Assembly (NCBI RefSeq): GCF_001550155.1
Contig: NZ_LRUF01000026.1
Location: forward strand, 78,410 to 142,409
Length of the DNA stretch: 64,000 bases
Direction of reading: 5' to 3'
Origin: Pseudoalteromonas arabiensis
GTDB taxonomy: Bacteria > Pseudomonadota > Gammaproteobacteria > Enterobacterales > Alteromonadaceae
Shown here: positions 51,600-60,345 of the stretch, piece by piece
Numbering within the stretch: position 1 is the first letter of the stretch
Layout of the letters: each line of letters begins with the position of its first letter
Program-made: the position numbers and the translations under genes
The notes under the pieces: model-generated
Database searches by the model: none
Seen by the model: the letters and a program-made list of their open reading frames with translations, nothing else
What the model was told of the DNA's origin: nothing

Positions 51600-53927
51600 A
51601 TGATTGATTCGTCTTTGAGTCCGTGGGCTCGCACACTCTCAAGCTTGATCTCTAAATATGGTGAGTTTAAAACTGCCGCAGTTTGTTATGCCTTATTGTT
51701 AGTCATGTCATTAATTTTGTCATGTATGTTTTATTACGTGGCAGTGGGCACTGTTACCTTGGTTGATGTTCTTGCGGTGATGTTTTTTACCGCTGTCGTA
51801 TCGCCACTTTTAATTTCTGTATTATTAAACTCAATTCGTCAGTTAGAAGCCTCTTACAGTTATTTAGATAGTGCAACTAAGCAAGAAAAGCTGTTAAACC
51901 AAACGCTAAAAGACAATATCAGTCGTTTAAATGAAGAGATTGATGAACGTAAAATGGCTTTTCATGCAAAGCACAGAGCAATTGAAGAGCTAAGGCGTGA
52001 AATCGCAGAGCGTAAAAAAACACAGCAAGAGCTGGCACAGCAAGGGATGTTACTGCGCTCAATCGTCGACTCCTCACCCGATTTATTTTATTACCGCGAC
52101 AACAATGGTGTTTTTGCAGGCTGTAATAAAATGTTTGAACAAGTGATGGGTAAAAGTAGTGAAGAGTTAATAGGGAAGAGCGTTGAAGAAATCTACCCTA
52201 GTGATTACCTTCCTGAAGTATTGTGTACAGATAAAAAGGTAGCACAAACTCACCAAGCACTTACCTTGGATGTTGAATACCCTGTTGATGGTGAAAAACG
52301 GTGGTTTGAGATGCGTAAGTTACCGTTTATCAATGAAAAGGGTGAGTACATTGGTTTGCTCGCTTTCGGCCGTGATATTACTAGCCGTAAAGAGGCTGCT
52401 CAAGCACTTGAAGCGGCATATAAAGATAAAGGGAAATTTATTGCTACCTTAAGTCATGAGCTAAGAACTCCCTTGAACGGTATCGTTGGTTTAACCCGTA
52501 TGTTACTCGATACTGAGCTCGATAAGCAGCAGCGTAGCTGGTGTAATACTGTTTTTTCTAGTGCCGAAACGCTTGGTAATATCTTTAATGACATTATTGA
52601 CTTAGACAAAATTGATCGTGAGCAATTAGATATTGTCACGGATTCTGTGAATGTCGCTGACTTTATCAACGATGTAGTGAATTTTGCAGGTCTTATTGCT
52701 GAGCAAAAAGGGCTTGAGTTTAATATTAAACGTAAAGGCACGCTGGATGTTTATGCGTCGCTCGACCCAACTCGCTTACGCCAAGTTGTTTGGAATTTAA
52801 TTAATAATGCGGTGAAGTTTACCCAGCAAGGTCATGTTGAGCTTGAGTGCCGCCGAGAAAACCGTCCTGATGGTCCGTGGCTTGTTATGCGAGTCACTGA
52901 TACTGGGCAAGGGATCCCACGAGAGCAACTACATCGTATTTTTGATATGTATTATAAAGCGCCAGATGTGAATGGTACCAATGCAATCGGCTCGGGCATT
53001 GGTCTAGCGGTAACAAAAGCACTTGTAACTGCAATGAAAGGCGAAATCCACGTGAGTAGTACAGAGGGCGAGGGAAGCGTATTTGTGGTGGAAATACCGC
53101 TTAAGCTTTGTATTGCACCGACAGAGAAAAGCTATGCCGTGCGTAGTTTAAATATCTTGTTGGTTGAGGATGTTCCTCTTAATGCTGAAATTGCTACGAA
53201 CTTACTTGAGCAACGAGGTCATGAGGTTATTTGGGCGGAAACCGGTGAAGATGCATTGTCGTTCGTTTATACCGAAGATGATTTAGATCTCGTGTTACTT
53301 GATATGCAGTTACCTGATATTAATGGCGATGAAGTAGCTCGCCAAATTCGTGATGATGAACATTTTGATAGCCTACCTATAGTCGCGTTGACCGCAAACG
53401 TTCGTAGTGCTGAAGAAGAGCTTGCTGGTATTAACATTCAAGGAGCACTTGCTAAGCCGATTAATACCACGAAACTTGATAAAATGCTCGGTGAGCTATT
53501 TGATATCAAGCAGCAACAAAACTGTCAGCCTGAGCTAATCAAAACCGTGACTAAAAAAGACTTATCGGGTATTCGTGTTGAATTACTCGATATAGAAACG
53601 ATTGAGGACTTTGTTGGTTCAATGGGCTTAGTTATCTTTAATCGTAGCTGTGAGTTATTCAATAAGTTGAACCCGCAGTATCAAACAGAGCTTGCAGATG
53701 CTTTGGCATCAGATGATAGAGAAGAATATAAGTCTGTTGCGCATAAACTAAAAGGTGCGGCTGGCTCTGTGGGCTTAAATGATGTGCAGTTACACGCGAA
53801 GAAGATGGAACACGGCGCGCTTGAACAAAGTAGTGAAGAGTTACAACAGTGGCTGGATGTTTTAGCAGTTAAAATAAATGAAGGGCGTGACGCCCTCCAA
53901 TCATTTTTACAACAGTTAGAAAGCTAA
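51600..53927 (+). CDS. arcB: ArcB hybrid sensor kinase
   Basis: ArcB, 775 residues, senses quinone redox state. It has two N-terminal transmembrane helices (about 23-75), a coiled coil, a PAS domain (about 150-260), HisKA with His286 (TLSHELRTPLNG), an ATPase domain, a receiver with Asp568 (VLLDMQLPD) and an HPt domain with His715 (AHKLKGAAGS). The full phosphorelay is intact. Its partner arcA is convergent and only 6 bases away. Confidence 0.95.
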   Translation: MIDSSLSPWARTLSSLISKYGEFKTAAVCYALLLVMSLILSCMFYYVAVGTVTLVDVLAVMFFTAVVSPLLISVLLNSIRQLEASYSYLDSATKQEKLLNQTLKDNISRLNEEIDERKMAFHAKHRAIEELRREIAERKKTQQELAQQGMLLRSIVDSSPDLFYYRDNNGVFAGCNKMFEQVMGKSSEELIGKSVEEIYPSDYLPEVLCTDKKVAQTHQALTLDVEYPVDGEKRWFEMRKLPFINEKGEYIGLLAFGRDITSRKEAAQALEAAYKDKGKFIATLSHELRTPLNGIVGLTRMLLDTELDKQQRSWCNTVFSSAETLGNIFNDIIDLDKIDREQLDIVTDSVNVADFINDVVNFAGLIAEQKGLEFNIKRKGTLDVYASLDPTRLRQVVWNLINNAVKFTQQGHVELECRRENRPDGPWLVMRVTDTGQGIPREQLHRIFDMYYKAPDVNGTNAIGSGIGLAVTKALVTAMKGEIHVSSTEGEGSVFVVEIPLKLCIAPTEKSYAVRSLNILLVEDVPLNAEIATNLLEQRGHEVIWAETGEDALSFVYTEDDLDLVLLDMQLPDINGDEVARQIRDDEHFDSLPIVALTANVRSAEEELAGINIQGALAKPINTTKLDKMLGELFDIKQQQNCQPELIKTVTKKDLSGIRVELLDIETIEDFVGSMGLVIFNRSCELFNKLNPQYQTELADALASDDREEYKSVAHKLKGAAGSVGLNDVQLHAKKMEHGALEQSSEELQQWLDVLAVKINEGRDALQSFLQQLES

Positions 53928-53933
53928 TTCTAA

Positions 53934-54650
53934 TTAGCTGTCGATTTTACCAATGAAGCGATAGCCTTCACCATGGATGGTGCTAATCAGCTCAGATGTG
54001 CTGTTATCGCTTTCAAAGTGTTTTCTGATACGACGAATAGTAACGTCTACAGTACGGTCATTAGCACGCAGCTCACGACCTGTCATGTGCTTAATAAGTT
54101 GCTCACGGCTGAAGATACGACCAGGAGAGTCAAGCATTAGACGCAGTGCACGGTATTCACCTTTAGGTAAACGTTTAGCATCACCACTTGGCGATGTTAA
54201 ACAACGGCTGTTTTCATCAAGTTCCCAACCGTTAAATGTAATCACACCATTTGTTTCAAGGTTAGTTTCTTCACCACCAAGCGCTGTACGTGTAATAAGG
54301 TTACGCGCACGAATTGTTAATTCGCGTGGGTTGAATGGTTTTGTGATGTAATCATCAGCACCAATCTCAAGACCTAAGATGCGGTCAACGTCGTTGTCAC
54401 GACCTGTTAAGAAAATTAGACCAACGTTGCGTTTTTGGCGTAGCTCACGTGCTAGAATTAGCCCGTTTTTACCTGGCAGATTGATGTCCATAACTACAAG
54501 GTTCACATCATCATTATTTGTAAGCTTGTCATGCATATCATCGCCATCAATGGCTTCAATAACTTTGTAACCTTCAGCTTCAAATAAACTAACGAGGTTT
54601 AGTCGAGTTACGTCTTCATCCTCTACGATCAGAATGACTGGCGTTTGCAT
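53934..54650 (-). CDS. arcA: ArcA aerobic/anaerobic response regulator
   Basis: ArcA, 238 residues, is an OmpR-family regulator with a receiver (phosphorylation at Asp55, VVMDINLPG; Lys in YITKPF) and a C-terminal winged helix (RTVDVTIRRIRKHFE, GEGYRFIG). It represses aerobic respiration genes when ArcB signals reduced quinones. Adjacency to arcB is unlike E. coli, where the two are unlinked. Confidence 0.97.
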   Translation of the reverse strand: MQTPVILIVEDEDVTRLNLVSLFEAEGYKVIEAIDGDDMHDKLTNNDDVNLVVMDINLPGKNGLILARELRQKRNVGLIFLTGRDNDVDRILGLEIGADDYITKPFNPRELTIRARNLITRTALGGEETNLETNGVITFNGWELDENSRCLTSPSGDAKRLPKGEYRALRLMLDSPGRIFSREQLIKHMTGRELRANDRTVDVTIRRIRKHFESDNSTSELISTIHGEGYRFIGKIDS

Positions 54651-54720
54651 TGTATATTAACCTTTTCGGAAATTTTATTTACAAAAATTCGGTATTACCA
54701 AGCAAAACCGAATACTAGAG

Positions 54721-54749
54721 ATTATAGGATTAGATCCAATTGTTAACAA
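54721..54749 (-). promoter_or_regulatory. arcA sigma70 promoter
   Basis: On the minus strand TTGTTA (54749-54744), a 17-nt spacer and a perfect TATAAT (54726-54721) lie about 70 bases before the arcA ATG. A hairpin ATTCGGT-N13-ACCGAAT (54713-54687) would begin at the very 5' end of the transcript. Confidence 0.65.
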
Positions 54750-54755
54750 GTAAAA

Positions 54756-55274
54756 TCAATTTGGATAAAACTTAGCCATAGCTAACAATCGAGATTGCAC
54801 TTTAAAGTTTTGCTGCAATACGTGCTGCTTATTGATATACAGTCGGATTTTATTTCCTTCTTGAACCAGAGAGGCTATACCGCCGTTTTCTAAAAAACTG
54901 ATACTTTCACCTATGGTTAAAGTATCCAATGAAATTGTATCGGTCCAAAGTGGAAGTATATCATTTTCTAATGTTTCATCAACGTATGTGATATCACAAA
55001 CCTGAGAAAGTTCAGAAATTTGCTGACTTTTTTTCACTAAAATAACCTTGATTGGTTTTTTGTTAATTTGCAGTTCATTTCTATCTTTTAGGAACGCACC
55101 TGGTCCGTACTCTAAGTCATAAAAACAAAATGAAATAGGGCGGGTTATATCATCGTGGGTAAACTCGACAAACTTTGCAATCTGAAACAAAAAAGCAGAT
55201 TTAACTTGATCAGGAGATTTAGCCAAAACCGACCACGATGAAAGCAACAGCAATATAAAAACAATACTTCTCAT
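54756..55274 (-). CDS. YfiR-family periplasmic protein
   Basis: This 172-residue protein has a clear signal peptide (IVFILLLLSSWSVLA) and the YfiR/DUF4154 pattern: VKSAFLFQIAKFVEFTHDD near the N-terminus and ENGGIASLVQEGNKIRLYIN toward the end. In Pseudomonas YfiR restrains a diguanylate cyclase; here the partner is the histidine kinase gene it overlaps by 4 bases. It probably acts as a periplasmic sensor for that kinase. Confidence 0.85.
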   Translation of the reverse strand: MRSIVFILLLLSSWSVLAKSPDQVKSAFLFQIAKFVEFTHDDITRPISFCFYDLEYGPGAFLKDRNELQINKKPIKVILVKKSQQISELSQVCDITYVDETLENDILPLWTDTISLDTLTIGESISFLENGGIASLVQEGNKIRLYINKQHVLQQNFKVQSRLLAMAKFYPN

Positions 55275-56896
55275 CGTATGTCACCTTCTTTCTTTGGTAA
55301 GGTGATAATGAAGTGTGCCCCATCTTGCGCTAACTCGTCATACACAATACTGCCACCAAGCGCTTGAGTGACTAAATTGTAAACTAAATGCATGCCTAAA
55401 CCACTGCCACCTTCACCACGCTTAGTGGTAACAAATGGATCGAAAATACGTTTTTTTACGGACTTCTCAACACCGATGCCATTATCAAAATAATGAATAG
55501 TGAAGTTTGATTCATTATTTTGTACGTTGAAGGTGATTTCGTTGTCTTTATCATCATTAAATGCGTGGATCACCGAGTTACTTAGGAGTTGCTGTAAAAC
55601 TTGCTGTAAGGGCCCTGATTTGGTTTCAATATTAAGTTCTTTATCACAGTTTATTGTGATTTTAGGGTTGCGGTATTGTATTTCTGAACGCATGGAAAGT
55701 ACCACATCACTTAATAAGTTATTAAGATTAACTTGTGAGGTGCTTTCACTATCTTGATTCACAGCGACCTTTTTAAAACTTGAAACGAGCTCGGCTGCTC
55801 GATTAAGGTTTCGATAAATGAGATCGAGGTTTTCAATGCCATCGTCAATAAAACGCTTTAAGTGAGTCGAGGTTAAGGTTTTTTGCTCAAACTCTGTACA
55901 AATTTCTGCAAGCTTATCGCGTAATAGGGTGGAACCAGTTATACCCAGTCCAATAGGGGTATTTACTTCATGGGCAACACCCGCAACCATTTGCCCAAGC
56001 GAAGCCATTTTTTCATTTTCAACAATTTGGTTTTGATACTGGTGCATCCTTTCAAGGGTATTAAGAAGCTCTTGATTTGCCTCGCGTAGGGCTATTGTTC
56101 GTTGGTTAACTTTTTCTTCAAGACTTTGGTTGAGCTGTTTTATTTCTTGCTTATCTTTTTCATGACGTTCAATTTGCTTTTGTGTGCGAGCAAGCATGAT
56201 ATTCAAACTAGCAGCAAGTTGGTTTATTTCATCGATATTTGTCTTTTTCGCCCGTGTTTCGTAATTATGGTTTTTTGACACATCTTGCAACAACACACTG
56301 AGCTCATCAATTGGGTTTGCAATACGCCTTTGAATTTGACGCGCGACAAAATACACCAACACTAAGACAAAAAGTATCAGAAAAATATCAATAATGATTT
56401 TTCTGTTGATGTATTGGTTTAATCTGTCTAATCCACCTCGCACATACACGTAGCCTATGGTGTTGCCTTCGTAAACGATGGGGGTAATGAGCTCAATGAC
56501 CTTATCTTTTATATGAGGCTCTAATAGCTCATTTATGCTGCCGACTTTAATGGGCACTGGCGGCGTTTTGCTGGCATTAAAGCTACTAAAGAAGACGGGC
56601 TCGTTAGATAACTCATCAATAGAGTAAATATGAATATTTTTGATTAATGGCACAGATTCAAATGACTTTAAGCGTTCAGTTTCTGTGTCATTATCGTCGA
56701 ATAGCACAGTCACTTGGGCATTATAAGAGACAATCTTCGAGAGGATCGTTATTTTATCAATAATAAGGCTTTTTTGTTCTTTGACATCAAGATAAGTCGA
56801 AATTGAGATCGACAATGACAAGCATAATGCTGTGACTAACATAACAGCATTAGTCAATGCTTTGCGAATACTTGTTTGTCTTTTGAATATTGACAT
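55271..56896 (-). CDS. Membrane sensor histidine kinase paired with YfiR-like protein
   Basis: This 541-residue kinase has transmembrane helices near 15-35 and 170-190, a periplasmic sensor between them, HAMP (about 190-245), a coiled coil, a HisKA-like region with MASLGQMVAGVAHEVNTPIG (His near 310) and a HATPase domain (GEGGSGLGMHLVYNLV). There is no receiver and no response regulator gene beside it, so its output is unknown. Translational overlap with the YfiR-like gene suggests one complex. Confidence 0.9.
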   Translation of the reverse strand: MSIFKRQTSIRKALTNAVMLVTALCLSLSISISTYLDVKEQKSLIIDKITILSKIVSYNAQVTVLFDDNDTETERLKSFESVPLIKNIHIYSIDELSNEPVFFSSFNASKTPPVPIKVGSINELLEPHIKDKVIELITPIVYEGNTIGYVYVRGGLDRLNQYINRKIIIDIFLILFVLVLVYFVARQIQRRIANPIDELSVLLQDVSKNHNYETRAKKTNIDEINQLAASLNIMLARTQKQIERHEKDKQEIKQLNQSLEEKVNQRTIALREANQELLNTLERMHQYQNQIVENEKMASLGQMVAGVAHEVNTPIGLGITGSTLLRDKLAEICTEFEQKTLTSTHLKRFIDDGIENLDLIYRNLNRAAELVSSFKKVAVNQDSESTSQVNLNNLLSDVVLSMRSEIQYRNPKITINCDKELNIETKSGPLQQVLQQLLSNSVIHAFNDDKDNEITFNVQNNESNFTIHYFDNGIGVEKSVKKRIFDPFVTTKRGEGGSGLGMHLVYNLVTQALGGSIVYDELAQDGAHFIITLPKKEGDIR

Positions 56897-56954
56897 ATGC
56901 CTTATTAAGCCAAGCTTTTTTTATATTATTAGTAACTGTTTAGTCTAGCAAAGA

Positions 56955-56995
56955 CAATAGAAAGTAACTAAATATTAGGAAAAATATTTAGTCAC
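56955..56995 (-). terminator. Probable terminator of trmB-rsmC
   Basis: On the minus strand a 13-bp AT-rich stem (GTGACTAAATATT with AATATTTAGTTAC, one G-U pair) is followed by TTTCTATT. The low GC content makes it weaker than the other terminators here. Confidence 0.5.
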
Positions 56996-57019
56996 GGAAT
57001 AGGCTATTAGGCGTTTTTG

Positions 57020-58048
57020 CTATTTAGCAGAGTAAACGGCAAATTTGGTATTCTTAAAATCTGTGTTGAAACTAGCAAACTGCGCCTCGAGGATGGGCGG
57101 GTATTTTAAAAAGCTATTAGCAACAATCGTTAATGAACCTTGCTTGGTTAGGTGGTGTTTAGCATTAGCTAAAAACGCTTCAGCAATACTGTAATCTGTG
57201 GCGATACCTGTGTGGAATGGCGGGTTGCTGATGATTAAATCAAATTTGCCCCTAATATTTTCAAGGCCATCACTCAATAAAGCTTCACCTTTGAGGTTAT
57301 TTAGCGCAAGCGTTTGCTCAGTGGCATAAGTTGCCAGCGCACTTACATCGCTACACACAAATTCAAGTTCAGGCTGCTTGAGTCCTAAGTAAGTAGCAAT
57401 AACACCTGCACCACACGCGAAGTCGAGCACTTTACCCTTGTTAATACGAGGTGCATTATTAAGAAGTACCGCCGTACCAACATCAAGCGCACCGTGGTTA
57501 AATACCCCAGGCACACTAATAGCTGTAAATTCTAGATCGTTTATTTTGACTTGGAATTGTTTGTGATAACGGCTGATATCAAAGCTATTGTTTAGCGTAA
57601 GCTCAGAAAATAGATACAAAATGCAGTGTTTGGCACTGTCGATTTTGTTACTAAAGCCAGAGTAGTCTTTTAATTGCTTTTCTGCTGATTTAACGCCGCT
57701 TTTATTTTCACCTACCACAAACAACTGGGCATCTTGGTGACATACAGCACGAATGTTATCAAGGCACATTAGTGCTTCAGGCTTCGCTTTTGGATAGTAG
57801 TAGATAACTAAATCATAGTTACCATTGGGAATGGTGTGATCAACCACAGCATGTACACCGGCAATTTTGCTGGCATACATAGCGTTAGCGTGGTTATAAC
57901 TGAACGCGGTAATTTTTGCGTCAGGGTTTAGCGCTGTAAGCTCGCGTAAAAAGCCATCTTGCTCAAAGTTAACCACTAAAATGGACTTTCCAACAAGCTC
58001 GTCTTCATTTCGAAGCAATAATAAACTTGGGTTGGTTAACTTACTCAT
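57020..58048 (-). CDS. rsmC: 16S rRNA m2G1207 methyltransferase RsmC
   Basis: RsmC, 342 residues, has a degenerate N-terminal MTase-like domain and an active C-terminal one. The SAM site is VLDFACGAGVIATYLG and the catalytic motif NPPF is at 275-278 (SNPPFHTG). It methylates G1207 of 16S rRNA. It follows trmB by 18 bases in the same orientation. Confidence 0.95.
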   Translation of the reverse strand: MSKLTNPSLLLLRNEDELVGKSILVVNFEQDGFLRELTALNPDAKITAFSYNHANAMYASKIAGVHAVVDHTIPNGNYDLVIYYYPKAKPEALMCLDNIRAVCHQDAQLFVVGENKSGVKSAEKQLKDYSGFSNKIDSAKHCILYLFSELTLNNSFDISRYHKQFQVKINDLEFTAISVPGVFNHGALDVGTAVLLNNAPRINKGKVLDFACGAGVIATYLGLKQPELEFVCSDVSALATYATEQTLALNNLKGEALLSDGLENIRGKFDLIISNPPFHTGIATDYSIAEAFLANAKHHLTKQGSLTIVANSFLKYPPILEAQFASFNTDFKNTKFAVYSAK

Positions 58049-58066
58049 GCTGCTTTTACCTTATTA

Positions 58067-58792
58067 TTACTTAGTGCGCTCAAACATTAGATCCCATACG
58101 CCGTGGCCTAAACGGTGCCCGCGTTGCTCAAACTTCGTCAACGGACGAGAATCTGGACGAGGAACATAATCATTCGTGTTTGATTGGTTTTTGTAACCTT
58201 CAGCGACCTGCATTACTTCAAGCATGTGCTCGGCATAGTTTTCCCAGTCAGTAGCCATATGAAAAACACCACCAATTTTTAATTTGCTACGTAATTTTTG
58301 TGCAAATTCAGCCTGTACGATACGACGCTTGTGGTGACGTTTTTTGTGCCATGGATCAGGGAAGAATAACTGCAACTTAGCTAAGCTTTCATCAGCAATA
58401 CAATCGGCTAATACTTCAACTGCATCGTGCTCGAATACGCGTAAGTTAGTAACTCCGGCTTCGTCGGCATCCATTAAACAAGCGCCAACACCTGGACGGT
58501 GTACTTCAATACCTATGAAGTTAAGCTCTGGAGCGTTTTTAGCCATTTCAACCAGTGACTTACCCATACCAAAGCCGATTTCTAGTACGACGTCGTTATC
58601 GTTACCAAATACATCTTTAAAGTCGAGCATGCCATTTTTGTGCTCAAGGCCCATTGTTGGCCAACACTTTTCGATGGCGGCTGCTTGGCCTTTTGTTAGG
58701 CGACCTTCGCGCTTAACGAAACTACGAATTGTGCGGATATATTTACCCTCTTGCTTTGCTTGCTCGAGGTTTGGGTTACTTGAGTCATTCAT
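58067..58792 (-). CDS. trmB: tRNA (guanine-N7)-methyltransferase TrmB
   Basis: TrmB, 241 residues, makes m7G46 in tRNA. It shows the SAM-binding EIGFGMGKSLVEMAK, the IGIEVHRPGVGACL segment and the substrate motif FFPDPWHKKRHHKRRI. It is the first gene of the trmB-rsmC pair and is divergent from mutY. Confidence 0.97.
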   Translation of the reverse strand: MNDSSNPNLEQAKQEGKYIRTIRSFVKREGRLTKGQAAAIEKCWPTMGLEHKNGMLDFKDVFGNDNDVVLEIGFGMGKSLVEMAKNAPELNFIGIEVHRPGVGACLMDADEAGVTNLRVFEHDAVEVLADCIADESLAKLQLFFPDPWHKKRHHKRRIVQAEFAQKLRSKLKIGGVFHMATDWENYAEHMLEVMQVAEGYKNQSNTNDYVPRPDSRPLTKFEQRGHRLGHGVWDLMFERTK

Positions 58793-58940
58793 ATAATTTG
58801 GCCTGATAAAAACACTGACTATAGAAAAAGGTTGCGTATTATCCCTGACCTGCGCCTTGAGTACAAGCTTTTAGCTTGCTTGGCCTAACTAACTGCAATA
58901 GACTGAGCCGCAATGAGCTTCAGCAAGTAAAGATGTTATT

Positions 58941-60017
58941 TTGAATTTAAGCAATAAGGAGTCAACTTGGTTCGCGAGCCAAGTCGTTGACTGGTATCAC
59001 CTTCACGGCCGTAAAACTCTTCCATGGCAGTTAAATAAAACCCCTTATAAAGTGTGGATCTCTGAGGTTATGCTTCAGCAAACTCAGGTCGTCACTGTCA
59101 TTCCGTATTTTGAAAAGTTCATGCAGAGTTTTCCTGATATTATTGCGCTGGCCGATGCCGATGAAGATCAAGTGCTGCATCACTGGACGGGCCTTGGTTA
59201 CTACGCTCGCGCACGTAACTTACATAAAACGGCAAAAATAGTCCGTGATAAATACCAAGGTGAGTTTCCAACCACGCTTGAAGAAGTGATGGATTTGCCT
59301 GGCATCGGTCGTTCAACTGCGGGGGCTATCTTATCGTTATCGCTTGGTCAGCATCACCCAATTTTGGACGGTAACGTTAAACGTGTACTCGCGCGCTTTT
59401 TTATGATCGAAGGCTGGTATGGGGTTAAAAAAGTTGAAAACCAACTTTGGTCACTATCATCACAATTAACGCCTAAAGAGTCCGTTACTGAGTTTAACCA
59501 AGCAATGATGGATTTGGGGGCAAGTCTGTGTTCACGCAGCAAGTTTGACTGTGAGCCTTGTCCTTTAAACAGTAAGTGCCTTGCTTTTAATGAAGGTAAA
59601 GTTAAAGAGTTTCCGCATTCAAAGCCTAAAAAGGCGGTACCGAAAAAGTCATGTCATCAGCTTATTTTAGCTTGTGGTGATAAAGTACTTATGGAAAAAC
59701 GGCCTAATTCAGGAATTTGGGGAGGCTTATTTGGCTTTTTCGAGTTTAGTGAGTTAAGCGAGCTAAAAACATTTTTAGTCCAGCATGGTTTAACGGCTAA
59801 TACACAGGAACTTGAAGTGTTTACTCATGTGTTTTCGCATTTTGAGCTGACCATTAATCCGCATGTTTTAACATTGCCAAGCATTCCAGATCTCATTAAT
59901 GAGCGTCAATTGGTTTGGTATCCGCTTGATGAGTCTATTGAAGTCGGCCTTGCAGCCCCTACGAAAAAGCTGGTTAAACAATTACGCACAATAGATTACA
60001 ATAACATCACGCAATAA
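58941..60017 (+). CDS. mutY: Adenine DNA glycosylase MutY
   Basis: MutY, 358 residues, removes adenine mispaired with 8-oxoguanine. Catalytic Glu42 (SEVMLQQTQV) and Asp143 (ILDGNVKRV) are present, as are the helix-hairpin-helix (LPGIGRSTAGAI) and the four iron-sulfur ligands Cys197, 204, 207 and 213. A C-terminal NUDIX-like domain reads 8-oxoG. The start is TTG at 58941. It is followed by yggX, the usual pairing. Confidence 0.96.
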   Translation: MNLSNKESTWFASQVVDWYHLHGRKTLPWQLNKTPYKVWISEVMLQQTQVVTVIPYFEKFMQSFPDIIALADADEDQVLHHWTGLGYYARARNLHKTAKIVRDKYQGEFPTTLEEVMDLPGIGRSTAGAILSLSLGQHHPILDGNVKRVLARFFMIEGWYGVKKVENQLWSLSSQLTPKESVTEFNQAMMDLGASLCSRSKFDCEPCPLNSKCLAFNEGKVKEFPHSKPKKAVPKKSCHQLILACGDKVLMEKRPNSGIWGGLFGFFEFSELSELKTFLVQHGLTANTQELEVFTHVFSHFELTINPHVLTLPSIPDLINERQLVWYPLDESIEVGLAAPTKKLVKQLRTIDYNNITQ

Positions 60018-60032
60018 GAGTAGAGAGCAATT

Positions 60033-60305
60033 ATGGCACGTACAGTATTTTGTCAAAAGTTACAAAAAGAAGCTGAAGGCTTAGGCTTCCAACTATATCC
60101 AGGTGAGCTTGGTGAAAAGATTTTCAACAACATCAGTAAAGAGGCGTGGGGCCAATGGCAACACAAACAAACGATGCTGATCAACGAAAAGCATCTAAAC
60201 ATGATGGACCCAGAACATCGCACTTTTTTAGAAGAGCAGATGGTTGGTTTTTTATTTGAAGGTAAAGACGTTGAAATTGAAGGTTATCGTCCACCTGAAA
60301 AATAA
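60033..60305 (+). CDS. yggX: Fe(2+)-trafficking protein YggX
   Basis: This 90-residue protein matches the YggX family, which protects iron-sulfur enzymes from oxidants. Family features are TVFCQKLQKEAEGLGFQLYPGELG with the conserved Cys and WGQWQHKQTMLINEKHLNM (in part). AGAG precedes the ATG. It lies 15 bases after mutY, whose product needs an iron-sulfur cluster. Confidence 0.96.
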   Translation: MARTVFCQKLQKEAEGLGFQLYPGELGEKIFNNISKEAWGQWQHKQTMLINEKHLNMMDPEHRTFLEEQMVGFLFEGKDVEIEGYRPPEK

Positions 60306-60316
60306 GCACAGAAATT

Positions 60317-60345
60317 AAAAAGGGCCGATTGGCCCTTTTTAATTT
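60317..60345. terminator. Bidirectional terminator between yggX and the hybrid kinase
   Basis: AAAAAGGGCC pairs with GGCCCTTTTT over GATT. It serves yggX on the plus strand and overlaps the last codons of the kinase gene on the minus strand. Confidence 0.88.

Noticed and set aside
58344..58796. 150-codon plus-strand ORF opposite trmB
   Set aside because: Shadow ORF antisense to the conserved trmB gene.
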